Position numbers and translations under genes: made by a program. Below the pieces are notes generated by a model that worked only from the letters and a program-made list of their open reading frames with translations, made no database searches and was not told the origin of the DNA. This document shows positions 48,117-56,640 of a stretch of DNA of 64,000 nucleotides, piece after piece (the first letter of the stretch is position 1; each line of letters begins with the position of its first letter). The stretch is from Scolecobasidium constrictum UM 578. Lineage: Eukaryota > Ascomycota > Dothideomycetes > Venturiales > Sympoventuriaceae. The stretch covers positions 62,001 to 126,000 of the forward strand of contig AZYM01000162.1 in the NCBI GenBank assembly GCA_000611715.1, read 5' to 3'.

Positions 48117-49150
48117 CTACAGCATCCCTCTCCGCCACGCCTTCGTAGCCAATTCTTCAATCTTCGGCACCTCAACAATACCACTGACCATCTCTTCACC
48201 AATTCCCTCTACCACAGCCTGCGCAACCACATCCGCTTTCAACGGTTTCGTCCCTCCCGCGCCCATCAACCACGTCAACCGTCCTCCAACCAGACTATTC
48301 GCGAGCGCACCTGCGCCCGTCATACCTGCCAGTGCGAGCGTGATCGTCCGTGACGAGTCGTACAGCATGCCTGGTCTGAAGAAGAGGGAGCGTAGTGAGG
48401 GGAAGGCGGAGGAGATTGTGGATTCTGCGGCGCGCTTTGTGGTTATGTATCGTGAGGGGAGGACGGGGGCGCCGGCTGCGGCGGATATGTAGGCGAAGGT
48501 GGGGATGGAAGCGGCGGCAGATTCGCGAGCAAGTAGAATTGCTACAGTGTATATTAGCTAAACAAAGAGAGAACAGGGGACGAAAGTGACATACCTGAAT
48601 CCCTATTCATCAGCTCGTATGTGATCTGCCCTTCTTTCTCCATTGGCTCCAGATCACTACCATCTTTCTGTTCGAGAGGATTCTGGCTGCCCTGCTTCGT
48701 TGAGGAAAATGCCCTCTGCAGGCCTGCCCATACTGGTTCCTTGCCTTGCAGTACGCCTTTGTAGTCTGCTTCTAGCAATATGCCCATCGAGTGTACCACT
48801 GCGTCTGCATCTTTCAGTTGCTCAGCGTATGTGGTTGGCTTGAGGATATCTGCCTTGTGCCATTGTACTGATGAGGACCATGAGGGAGGTGTCGATGAGG
48901 ATGTTACTGAGGACCACGTCGGTTCGCCTGAGCGGCTGTGATCGCATGCATTAGACAGAATCTTCCACTCATGAGTTGAAAGCATACCTTATGGAAGTCA
49001 CATCCCACCCTCTCGCTACAGCTGCCTTACATATTCTGCTTCCTACCATCTCAATTAGCTTCAAATGTACAGATCTGGTGCATGGCGTGGCACACCCAGA
49101 AAGCCATTGCCGCCCGCAACAACAATCTTCTTCTTCACTGCTTGCGCCAT
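48117..49150 (-). CDS. COQ11: NAD(P)-binding epimerase-like protein, Coq11 type
   Basis: A 291-residue atypical short-chain reductase/epimerase similar to yeast Coq11, a mitochondrial protein of the coenzyme Q biosynthetic complex. Four exons: 49096..49150, 48988..49042, 48595..48935 and 48117..48541. The introns are 53, 52 and 53 bp, all GT-AG. Splicing of exons 1-3 creates the Rossmann start KKKIVVAGGNGFLGSRIC and then RGWDVTSISRSGEPTW. Later landmarks: DADAVVHSMGILLE, YISAAAGAPVLPSRYITTKRAAE (a YxxxK-like site), RPGMLYDSS, and the C-terminal VAQAVVEGIGEE helix. The NDUFA9-like group is the closest alternative. No obvious presequence precedes the Rossmann fold. Confidence 0.8.
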
Positions 49151-49570
49151 CGTATCGTACAGGATCAAATTTACAGGATAACTTAACACAATGATGAAGG
49201 GAACACGATCACAAGCCGAACGGAGCTCATCAGCTCGTGACGCGATGCAGACTTGGAATCTGTGACGACACGAGGCATGCAGGGATCGCCCAGCGCCTCG
49301 GGACGCTAGCTCAGAGGGGATCCACTCGATTCCAGAGCAGGAGGAGGCCGCCGGCTGCGGGCTGCTGCCCTGGCCAGTCGCGAATCTTTTGGCAGCCGCG
49401 TTCGTGCTTCCTTCTTCGCTTCACATCACATTTGCGAACTTCACACGCTCTTCCCACCTTCAACTCGTGCTTGCCAGAGACCATCCGCTCGCAGCTTCCG
49501 TGATTGCTACTCCACGTGCTTTCAACGTAGCTGCGCAGGCAGGCGCATCTCACGCACCTTCCCGTCCACC
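49151..49570. other. Divergent promoter, COQ11-like and YEATS genes
   Basis: 420 bp between two divergent starts. No gene. A TAGCTCAG string near 49307 resembles a tRNA A box, but no tRNA can be folded around it. Confidence 0.6.
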
Positions 49571-50544
49571 ATGTCCTCCAACAAACAGAACCGGCGTGTA
49601 AAGGTGAGTTTCTCCTTCTTGACTCTCTGTAATACAGCAGTAAAATGGCCTCACGCGCAAAATACGACGGAGGCGTCTCGAAAAAGAGAGGCTTACCACG
49701 CCAGCAGAACAAGCGCATCGCCCGCGACTTCATCATCGGCTCCGAAGCCTGGAAGCTCTCGCCCACCGAACTGCAGAACCCCAAGAACCAACCTGGCGCC
49801 ACATCAGGCTGGAGAGTGTACCTGCGCCCCGTACCTAATGGACCGTGTCTCACGGCGTGGCTGAAGAAAGTCACGTTCATACTGCACGAGACGTTCCCGA
49901 ATGCTGTGAGGACGGTGGAGAGCGTGAACCCTGCTACAGGTGGATTTGAGCTGGAAGAGACGGCGTATGGTGGCTTCCTGATTGGGATCAAGATGTATTT
50001 CGTGCCTGCGAGCGGCGAGAAGTGGCAGCAGCGGTCTCACTTCCTGCAGCTGGATCCCTACAGCGGGGACGTGGACCCGGAAAAAGCAGAGGCGGAGAAG
50101 GAAGACATGAGGAGAGCGAACTTGGTTAGGGCAGAGCAGATCGAGGTCATCGAATTCAACGAGCCGAACGAGGCGCTGTGGGATGCGCTCACAAGTGAGG
50201 ATCAATGGAACTACCTCAAGCCCGCGCGGGCAAAGAGCAAGAGCAAGGGACGCGGGTCGAGTATCTCAAAACTGCCGGATTATCCACCGCCCCCGGGTGG
50301 AGAGTACGCTGCTGGGGCGTTGCCTGACAAACCGCTTGAGCAGGGACACGTCTACAGCAAGGAGACGGAGGATATGCTGGTCGATCAGCTGCAGAAGGCA
50401 TCGCAGGAGGCGGAGCAGGCACTGCTGAAGACGCTGACGAGGAGTAAAGAGGTCAATGATTTCATTGAGAAGATGAAGCAGGGTCAAGATGTGGACGAGC
50501 GGTTGAGGACGCTGTTTGAGAGCTTGCCGCAGAAGAAGAAGTGA
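49571..50544 (+). CDS. YAF9: YEATS-domain protein (Yaf9-like)
   Basis: A 289-residue acyl-lysine reader of the type found in the NuA4 and SWR1 chromatin complexes. Exon 1, 49571..49603, encodes MSSNKQNRRVK. Intron 49604..49707 (GTGAGT ... CCAGCAG) joins to NKRIARDFIIGSEAWKL. This choice lines up with the usual RVK-x10-GSE spacing of Yaf9 proteins better than the unspliced ATG at 49645. The YEATS core has GWRVYLRPVPNG, WLKKVTFILHETFPNAVRTVE, and ETAYGGFLIGIKMYF. The His-Glu-Thr-Phe loop and the Tyr of AYGG are the acyl-lysine cage. The C-terminus is a coiled coil (ETEDMLVDQLQKASQEAEQ). An insert after YF (VPASGEKWQQRSHFLQL) is longer than in yeast. Confidence 0.85.
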
Positions 50545-50867
50545 GGTTGCCAAAGCCAAAAAGGACCTGCAAGGCACAGTTGCCGCGACTTGATACCCAG
50601 CACGATCTAATGCGACATGTTTCACCACGATTCAAAGCACAACTGTTGATGGACTACGCATCCAGTTTTGGGTCCGCATATCCTCGCGCGCATCTCTCCC
50701 AACTCCAGGCTGAAATCACGCCACGAGCCCAAGCTGTCAGAATTATCTCCTTGGACACGAGCACATGGCAACCGTATGTGTTTGTACTCGCCAAGACCCC
50801 AGAGCCGACCGTCATCAGGCAACGTCGGGATAGCTGTGCTTCACCGCGTTCACTGCCGTTACATCAG
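50545..50867. other. Convergent 3' flanks
   Basis: 323 bp between the YEATS gene and the protease gene, which converge. Nothing else seen. Confidence 0.6.
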
Positions 50868-52322
50868 TCAAGAGTCATTGGGAAAGATGGATGGCTTCCT
50901 ACCATCACCCCGGCTGATCATATTGTTGACGATGTAGTCGGTCCCCCATGTGCTCCCGTCTGACTTTTTGCGCATTGTGGCCCCTTGGTAGCTATTGTCG
51001 CCTGTAGTGCAGACCCAGCTGTGGTATCTGAGAGATGGATTAGTCCCTTTGGTGGCCGAGTCATGAGATACTCCTACGGTGACAATCAAAACTCACAGCA
51101 TGATAGACTCCCAATCGAACGGACCTGGCAATGTCATCAGCAATCGAAATGTACAAGATGAGGAGGCATTGCTTGTTAGACCCACCGTGCAGCCGCTTAT
51201 CCACCATCACATCGTGATCAGCTTCGTTGACTACGTTCAAGATCATATAGTCAGCAATCCAGCCGTCTTCGACCATCACAGCCTCGGTCTTGACAAACTC
51301 ACCCCAAGGCAGCATTCCCTCCCAGCATTGGCGATCCTCCGGTCCGAGGTACCGATTGAATCTGAAAGCCCACCTTGCATTGCTCAGGAACATCTCTCTG
51401 GTCACTTTCTGCGCACGCGGCTGTTCGGTGTTCCACCGCGCGATTCGAGCGTCGAGACGGTCTATACCGAGCAGATTCTCGTGGATGAGTGTGATGTGCT
51501 GCGGTGCGTCAAAGCGCTGGTGTTCGTGATCGAGGCCCTGTTGATCAGTTATCAGTCGACACACCTCACGAATATAGAAGAACCGATGCGCACCATAACG
51601 TGCCCTATAATTCATTAGTCTTGCCTCGCTCGTCAATCATCAGGAAGGTGGGAATGCACTAACCCAACTCATACGCCATAAGAGCATTCCAGTACGAATT
51701 CAGCTCCCCCGCGTTCATATTCCGATAATTCGTCAAATCAAACGTCACCGTCATCCTCCCTGGCTCCCTCCCCGGCGCCCACCCCAGCGTCCTCGTCGCG
51801 GTGAAATGTCCCACTTTGACCTCCACCGTGTCTGGGTGCCGACCGCGCAGCCACCTGCCCGCTGCGTCTCTGCACATCTCCGCCGGCGTTCCCGTGGCGG
51901 CATCAGCGGGGGCGAGGGCGAAGTCGAGACCCCGTAAGGGACCTAGCACGTTGTGCCACTTGGCGATGGCGGCGAGGAGGATGGACCTGAGTTGTGCGCG
52001 TGCATTGTCGTTGGAGAAGCAGAAGTAGATGCGGACGGGGCATTGCGGAGATGGTCGTTGTGTGCTGGATGTAGTGCGGCGAGTCGTTGGGGAGGATGAA
52101 GCGGGCTGCTTGTGGGCTTGCTGCGTCTGCCACCATGAAGCCTCGTTTGGAGAGATTCGCTGTTGGAGGGAGTGGGTCGCGGGGCTCGAGGTACGAATGT
52201 AGGATCTGGTCGTGGTGCGGTATGGTTTCGCGGCTGAGATACTTGTGATGGCCATCTGATTGATGGGTGGTGTAGTTGTGGTAAAGGTACATGTGGTTGC
52301 CTCGCTTGAGCTTCAGTGGCAT
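50868..52322 (-). CDS. Astacin-like (M12A) metalloprotease, altered zinc site, 5' end unresolved
   Basis: Protease exons that join in frame: up to 51664, an 11-nt microexon 51594..51604, then 51186..51537, 51097..51124 and 50868..51027. Introns are 59, 56, 61 and 69 bp, all GT-AG. Splicing rebuilds MAYELGHVMGLDHEHQR, where the family has HExxHxxGxxHExxR; the first His is Tyr here. Later come GPFDWESIMLYHSW (Met-turn) and SDGSTWGTD. Upstream, two frames compete. One starts at ATG 52255 and runs directly into CPVRIYFCFSNDNARAQL. The other, from 52322, holds KRGFMVADAASPQAARFI, which looks like a genuine pre-protease region but is out of frame by about 52040. No signal peptide is fixed. It is either an unusual active gene or one starting to decay. 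Confidence 0.65.
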
Positions 52323-52925
52323 TTGCGACCATGGCGTCGTGTGAAACTCACTCTCGACTTGTAGCGGTACCTGTCGAGTTGTGAGACGGGAACCATGAAC
52401 GGGCAGGTTCGAGGAAAGCGCGGCGAGTCAAATGAAGATGCAGCGAAGCATGGTCATCTTGAACGATACAAAACGGCCATCGAGCACAAGTCGTCACTGG
52501 TATGTCCTTTGTGAAGTGGTTCCTAGAGCAGTGTTGACTGTCCTGAAGCGATGGAAGCATCATCTTCTGCGATCCTCCTACCAGGCATAGATGATGACCC
52601 GGCCCGCTCATCCACGGCAGTGCCATGAGCATTACGACGGAAGGACCTGTACGTACCACCAGGGCATTTCCCGTCATTGTAGCCGAGAGATTCTCAGGAC
52701 TCCCCAGCTGCTGAGCCCAACGGTAAATTTAAACGCCCGAATGAGCGGAATGGCGCGCGATCACCAGCGTGAAGTCCATCTTAGAACAGGATTTTAGCAT
52801 ATATCGAAGCGATCTAGATGAATTCGGAATGCTATAGCATGTCGTAGGATCCCAGAATATGACACTCTGAGACTCACCATCCTATGGGCACGGACATGAC
52901 TAGCACAAGATCAGCAGAACAGTGT
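52323..52925. other. Intergenic, possibly part of the protease 5' region
   Basis: A minus-strand frame (52348..52677) contains a short hydrophobic stretch (VVMLMALPWMSG) that could be a lost or spliced signal peptide of the protease gene. No junction proves it. Confidence 0.35.
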
Positions 52926-54224
52926 TTAAGAGCTCGGAGAAAACATGTAGATCTCCTCGCGATTCTTTTTGCAGTCCTTACATCTCCTCTCCCCCGAGTA
53001 GACGAGATTGTCTGATGATTGGAGAACAGCGTTGAGGCCTTGATGCGGCCAAGTCGGTAGAGTAGCTGGAGCGCTGCACATTCAAGAGTCAGCAAGAGCT
53101 TGGGCAATGGAGAGCAGAACGATGTTGACATACCAGTGCTCCATGACCTTTGTCATCTCAGGACAGTATCTGGCCGTCTCTTTTTCGAGCGCTTTGACTG
53201 ATTGGAAATAGATTGTGAAGATATACTCCAGCAGAGGGATGAGCTGCAACGGAACGTCGTCGTCGAACGCGCACAGAACACGGAAAAGTGGCTCGTTCCG
53301 CTCATCGACCAAGGCGGACATATGCGGATTATGCTCCTTGGGGCCCAGTTTGTTGTTCCTCCTTGCCTCCAGGTAGTGCGTCAAGCGCCCATTGATACCT
53401 CGATAATAGCGTTGCTTTGACGCTATCCCGCTTCCAGTGTACGGCTCTCGCGTGCCGTTGCTCATTCTCATGAAATCTCCATAGATGCCGCGTTTGTCCG
53501 TCCACGTCCACTTCCTCTTCAGTGGGTTCGAAGGGGTGCCAGCGAGATACTCTCTCTTGGACGCAACTCGGCCCTTTGGCAGAGCTTTGAACATTGCAGA
53601 ATCCCGCCGTCCAGAGCCTAGAAGATATTGGACGCGTAATGGGATGTATCGAAAGTAATCTTGGAGCAAGTTCTCGCGTGCTTCATCTTGACTCAGCGCG
53701 GTCAGACGAGATTGTCGAGAGCGAGAGAAAGGATTGCGAAACTTTTTGTTCGCGATGTAGCAGACGTTCTGCAGCAACCTTCCGTCGCTTGCAAGGCCAG
53801 TGTAGTTCTCCACGATGCCTCGAATGTCCCGCTGGAAGGCTTGAACGAACGGATCTGTTCCACATTAGTGCTCGAGCTGGCTGACGAGGAATAGTTCGAT
53901 CTTACGGTCCCAAGACATATCCTCCATGCCCTCGAAGTCCTCATCCTCCGCATCTGACATATAGCCTAGATCCTCGTCTTCTGGTCCTGCTTCTATGTCC
54001 TCCTCCCGTACCTGCCAGCTTGCCGCCTCCTCAGTCTCGTCATAGAGGCTCTCGTCTAGCACTAGTTGACCGAGCTGCGGAGCCTGCTCTTCTGGATCCA
54101 CCTCCTCTAAATCCAGCTCTTCGCCTTATCTTTCTTCTGCTCCGGCATTCTCATTGCGTCTCGATCTCTTCGCGGGCAGTTGCGAGGACGAGGCGGCAGC
54201 GGCGCGCTTGGTGGATCTTGCCAT
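52926..54224 (-). pseudogene. Unidentified gene with in-frame stop near its start
   Basis: Three exons: 53906 upward, 53134..53854 and 52926..53073. The introns are 53855..53905 (51 bp, GTAAGA, CTAAT, AACAG) and 53074..53133 (60 bp, GTATGT, CTGAC, TGTGCAG). The body encodes HPFVQAFQRDIRGIVENYTG, KRKWTWTDKRGIYGDFMRM, and a C-terminus with CKDCKKNREEIYMFSPSS. Exon 1 is acidic (VDPEEQAPQLGQLVLDES, then EDEDFEGMEDMSWD). Upstream in the same frame is a basic start, MARSTKRAAAASSSQLPAKR (ATG 54224), but a TAA at 54126-54128 separates the two. No intron can remove it. The gene is therefore either broken, starts at an inner ATG, or relies on readthrough. I do not recognise the family; the CxxC near the end is the only motif. 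Confidence 0.5.
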
Positions 54225-55620
54225 GCTGGACACTGTTGCTACTGCGTATACGCTTGGGCTGTCGCGATGCGAGTCTAGCCGGAGACATGTATGCTGCAGC
54301 GAGGCGGTTTCGATATTCTGTGGGTCCATATGCCGCTCGCACCTTCCTCCTAATCCATCTCGGCCTGCAGCGCCCGAGCTCCATCGTCATGAATACTCTG
54401 TTCGTGACGCTGGGGCAGATATACTGGCGATTCCTGTCCATGATTAGCTCTGTCCTGCAAAAGAATAGAGAACGCTCGGTTCCATTGTACTGCTTCCTGA
54501 CCTGATCATCCTGCGCCCCTGGAATACCACGCAGATACTTGCTTCTCGATTAAACATGCAGCAGCATCGCGGAGACGCGAACTGAATCAGCTCGCCAGAT
54601 ACTTGCTTGTGAACAGAATGGCGGCTGTATCACCGATCCGCTTGCTCGCGTCTTGGACACAGCGGTGAAGCTCATCAGCGCATGCCCTATGCCAATGCTG
54701 ATTGCGATCGTGGCTACATCCTTGCGATGGAGGTGGCTGTGGCTTTGCTCAATGAGAAGGATCATAGGTGAGCGTGTTGCTGTGTCTGGTGCGGCGCTGC
54801 ATTCTTGGTGTAGTGCTTTCGCGATTGCGATACGCGAGATGGAGCCCGTGGTACCGGCATTCTGGTGACGAGAGATGCAGGTTTGCAACAGAGTGTAATG
54901 GTGTATGGTGAAGAATGGGAGAGAGGACTGTGGGCCATTGCCAGTGGCCGTGTCAAGTGATGCTGCTCAGGCACTGGTATGGTGCCCAGTCGGGAAAGTA
55001 CGCTAGCCAGAAGAGGGATAGTCGCACAAATGGTTGGAGAATGGGAGCGACAGCATGCCCCGTGTAGGCAATCCTAATCGGATTTGGGGAGGAGGTGTTG
55101 AAAATGCAGACTCGAATTTACGTCTCAAACTCAATAGACATCTATTCTGTGTTTTGAGAATTCGTGTGAGTCCTTTGTGATGAGTAAGTCTGGCAGCCCA
55201 TCTTTTTCTGCTATTGCATCACCCTCTTCCTCTATACACACAGTTCTACGTAGATCGTAGTCGAAGAGCAGATAGATAACGAGGGAACAAATGTCTCAAT
55301 TTCAGGCTTTTGTTGGTATACATGTTACGCCCCGGTACTTTATGTACGCGAAATGTTCTTCAATCTTGGCCTGGTACTCTTTCGACATCGTGCTTTCTCT
55401 GAGCCGTACTCCTTGCGGCATCCTTTACTGGCCCATCGGATATTAGGCGCCTTTGTACGACATCCTGCTTAGATCTGAGAGATCAAGAAGTATGGAATGC
55501 ATCTGTCGGGCGTGTACAAAAATCTGGAGAGCTTGCGTTCTTGGACGAGATCCGTACAAGAAATTTAAACATCAGACGATATATATTTTGTTTTGCAAAC
55601 CATGCTTCAACAACGATCCA
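54225..55620. other. 1.4-kb intergenic stretch upstream of the tRNA
   Basis: No protein gene is supported; small frames at 54550-54974 lack features. The last 50 bp hold the TATA element of the tRNA gene. Confidence 0.5.
55580..55586 (+). promoter_or_regulatory. TATA element upstream of split tRNA
   Basis: TATATAT lies 35-41 bp before the first tRNA base. Several fungi, such as fission yeast, use such an upstream TATA for Pol III tRNA transcription. It matters here because the internal A and B boxes are interrupted by introns. Confidence 0.5.
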
Positions 55621-55635
55621 GGTCGGTTAGCTCAG

Positions 55636-55686
55636 GTACGGTGGAATTCGAGCCGTTCAACGCAACACACGCTAACGATCACACAG
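55636..55686 (+). other. Intron A of the tRNA gene, spliceosomal type
   Basis: 51 bp, starts GTACGG, branch GCTAAC, ends GATCACACAG. It interrupts the D loop right after GCTCAG and breaks the A box. Confidence 0.8.
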
Positions 55687-55692
55687 TTGGTT

Positions 55693-55745
55693 GTCCGTAT
55701 TAGCCTATGCCACCATCAGTTAAACAGCCTCTAACATCATTCTAG
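55693..55745 (+). other. Intron B of the tRNA gene, spliceosomal type
   Basis: 53 bp, starts GTCCGT, branch CTCTAAC, ends ATCATTCTAG. It is separated from intron A by only TTGGTT, the second half of the D loop. Confidence 0.8.
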
Positions 55746-55762
55746 AGAGCGTGGTGCTAATA

Positions 55763-55780
55763 GTCGATAACGACTCTGAT
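55763..55780 (+). other. Intron C, canonical tRNA anticodon-loop intron
   Basis: 18 nt between positions 37 and 38. The third base from its 3' end is G and can pair with C32, the anticodon-intron pair used by the tRNA splicing endonuclease. It lacks a branch site and is too short for the spliceosome. Confidence 0.75.
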
Positions 55781-55801
55781 ACGCCAAGGTCGCGGGTTCG
55801 A

Positions 55802-55852
55802 GTAGGTTTCACCATCTGAGCTGAGATACAAGCGTGTACTAACATTCAATAG
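55802..55852 (+). other. Intron D of the tRNA gene, spliceosomal type
   Basis: 51 bp, starts GTAGGT, branch GTACTAAC, ends ATTCAATAG. It interrupts the T loop after TTCGA. Because it begins with GT, the B box still reads GGTTCGAGT before diverging. Confidence 0.8.
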
Positions 55853-55888
55853 CCCCCGTACTGACCAAGATCAGTCCAGGCGATTGTC

Positions 55889-55901
55889 TTTTTGAATTTT
55901 T
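55889..55901 (+). terminator. Candidate Pol III terminator
   Basis: Two T5 runs at 55889-55893 and 55897-55901, beginning 22 bp after the tRNA discriminator base, fit Pol III termination. Confidence 0.5.
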
Positions 55902-55930
55902 GCTCCAAATGAGATCGAACTCACGGTCTA
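55901..55930 (-). pseudogene. tRNA-Met-like 3' fragment
   Basis: The minus strand reads GACCGTGAGTTCGATC then TCATTTGGAGCA. This closely resembles the T arm and acceptor end of an elongator tRNA-Met, but it lacks one base after TTCGATC, so the T stem is out of register. No matching 5' half (GCTCCAA...) was found on the minus strand. It lies tail-to-tail with the split tRNA-Ile. Confidence 0.3.
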
Positions 55931-56640
55931 GGAACATCATTTTTTGGCCCCGCGAAAGGGAAACGAAATTGGATGGATGGTTGTGGAGATAAAGTAGAAA
56001 ATGGTCGTCGAGATCTGGATGAGACAGAGAGATCCGCATATTTGAACACATCTATTATGAGTCTCAGAGCATGCGAAGTATGTTCAACACTGTTAGAAAT
56101 GCAACGATTTGTTCTAAGATCCTGTTTTGAATTGAGAAATGCATGCTCTGAGCTGGACTGAGCTGGACCGCTCTGAGCCTTGAACGTGGTCGAGCCACGG
56201 TACATTCGCCATCTTGCGCAGAGCTACCAATCTGTGTGTTCAGACCATGCAGAATATTGGAGTATGGCAGGGAAGTATAATATATTTCATCCAAGCTCTT
56301 CCTGTCAAAATCACTGGAGCATTTTGGGTTACCAGCATGGTAGACGAGGTGTGGGGAGTCAAATATAGCACAGCTACGAGTCCAGCATAAGCCACGGTGA
56401 AACCACGAGCTCCACGTTCTCCACGTGCTTCATGTCGAATGCTCTTGCCTGTGTTTGACATCTGCCCTTCACGAAATTTGACGAATAACGAACAGTGCGA
56501 AAACCATATTGTCGCTCTTTAAACTTCCATTCTCATCTTTAATGTTCGAGTCGCAACATTTCTGAGAGCAAGAACAAGTAGACCACACCGCTTCGACTGA
56601 CATTTAGAACTTTGGCATTTACAACATTGGGACGAACAAC
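55931..56640. other. Intergenic stretch, tRNA to WD40 gene
   Basis: No gene. A 10-bp tandem repeat, GAGCTGGACT then GAGCTGGACC, lies near 56150-56170. The last 100 bases are the WD40 gene leader. Confidence 0.5.

Larger units (their letters stand above)
55621..55867 (+). tRNA. tRNA-Ile(AAU) split by three spliceosomal-type introns plus one canonical intron
   Basis: Exons: 55621..55635, 55687..55692 (6 nt), 55746..55762, 55781..55801 and 55853..55867. Joined they make a 74-nt tRNA. The acceptor stem is GGTCGGT/ACTGACC (one G:U) with discriminator A. The D arm is GCTC-AGTTGGTTA-GAGC. The anticodon stem is TGGTG/CGCCA with loop CTAATAA (AAU, read as IAU). The variable loop is AGGTC. The T arm is GCGGG-TTCGACC-CCCGT (one G:U). 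Every conserved position (T8, A14, G18-G19, T54-T55-C56, A58) is present. Introns A, B and D are 51, 53 and 51 bp and carry GT, CTAAC 9-10 nt before the 3' end, and AG. Intron C is 18 nt at position 37/38. No other arrangement of this sequence gives a tRNA. Confidence 0.88.

Noticed and set aside
49301..49345. TAGCTCAG string resembling a tRNA A box
   Set aside because: No acceptor, anticodon or T arm can be formed around it, even when GT-AG introns are allowed.
50541..50963. 140-codon plus frame after the YEATS gene
   Set aside because: It is antisense to the last protease exon and has no features.
56040..56080. Minus-strand GACTCATAATAG resembling a tRNA-Met anticodon loop
   Set aside because: The flanking anticodon stem does not pair, and I could not connect it to the Met-like 3' fragment at 55901-55930.
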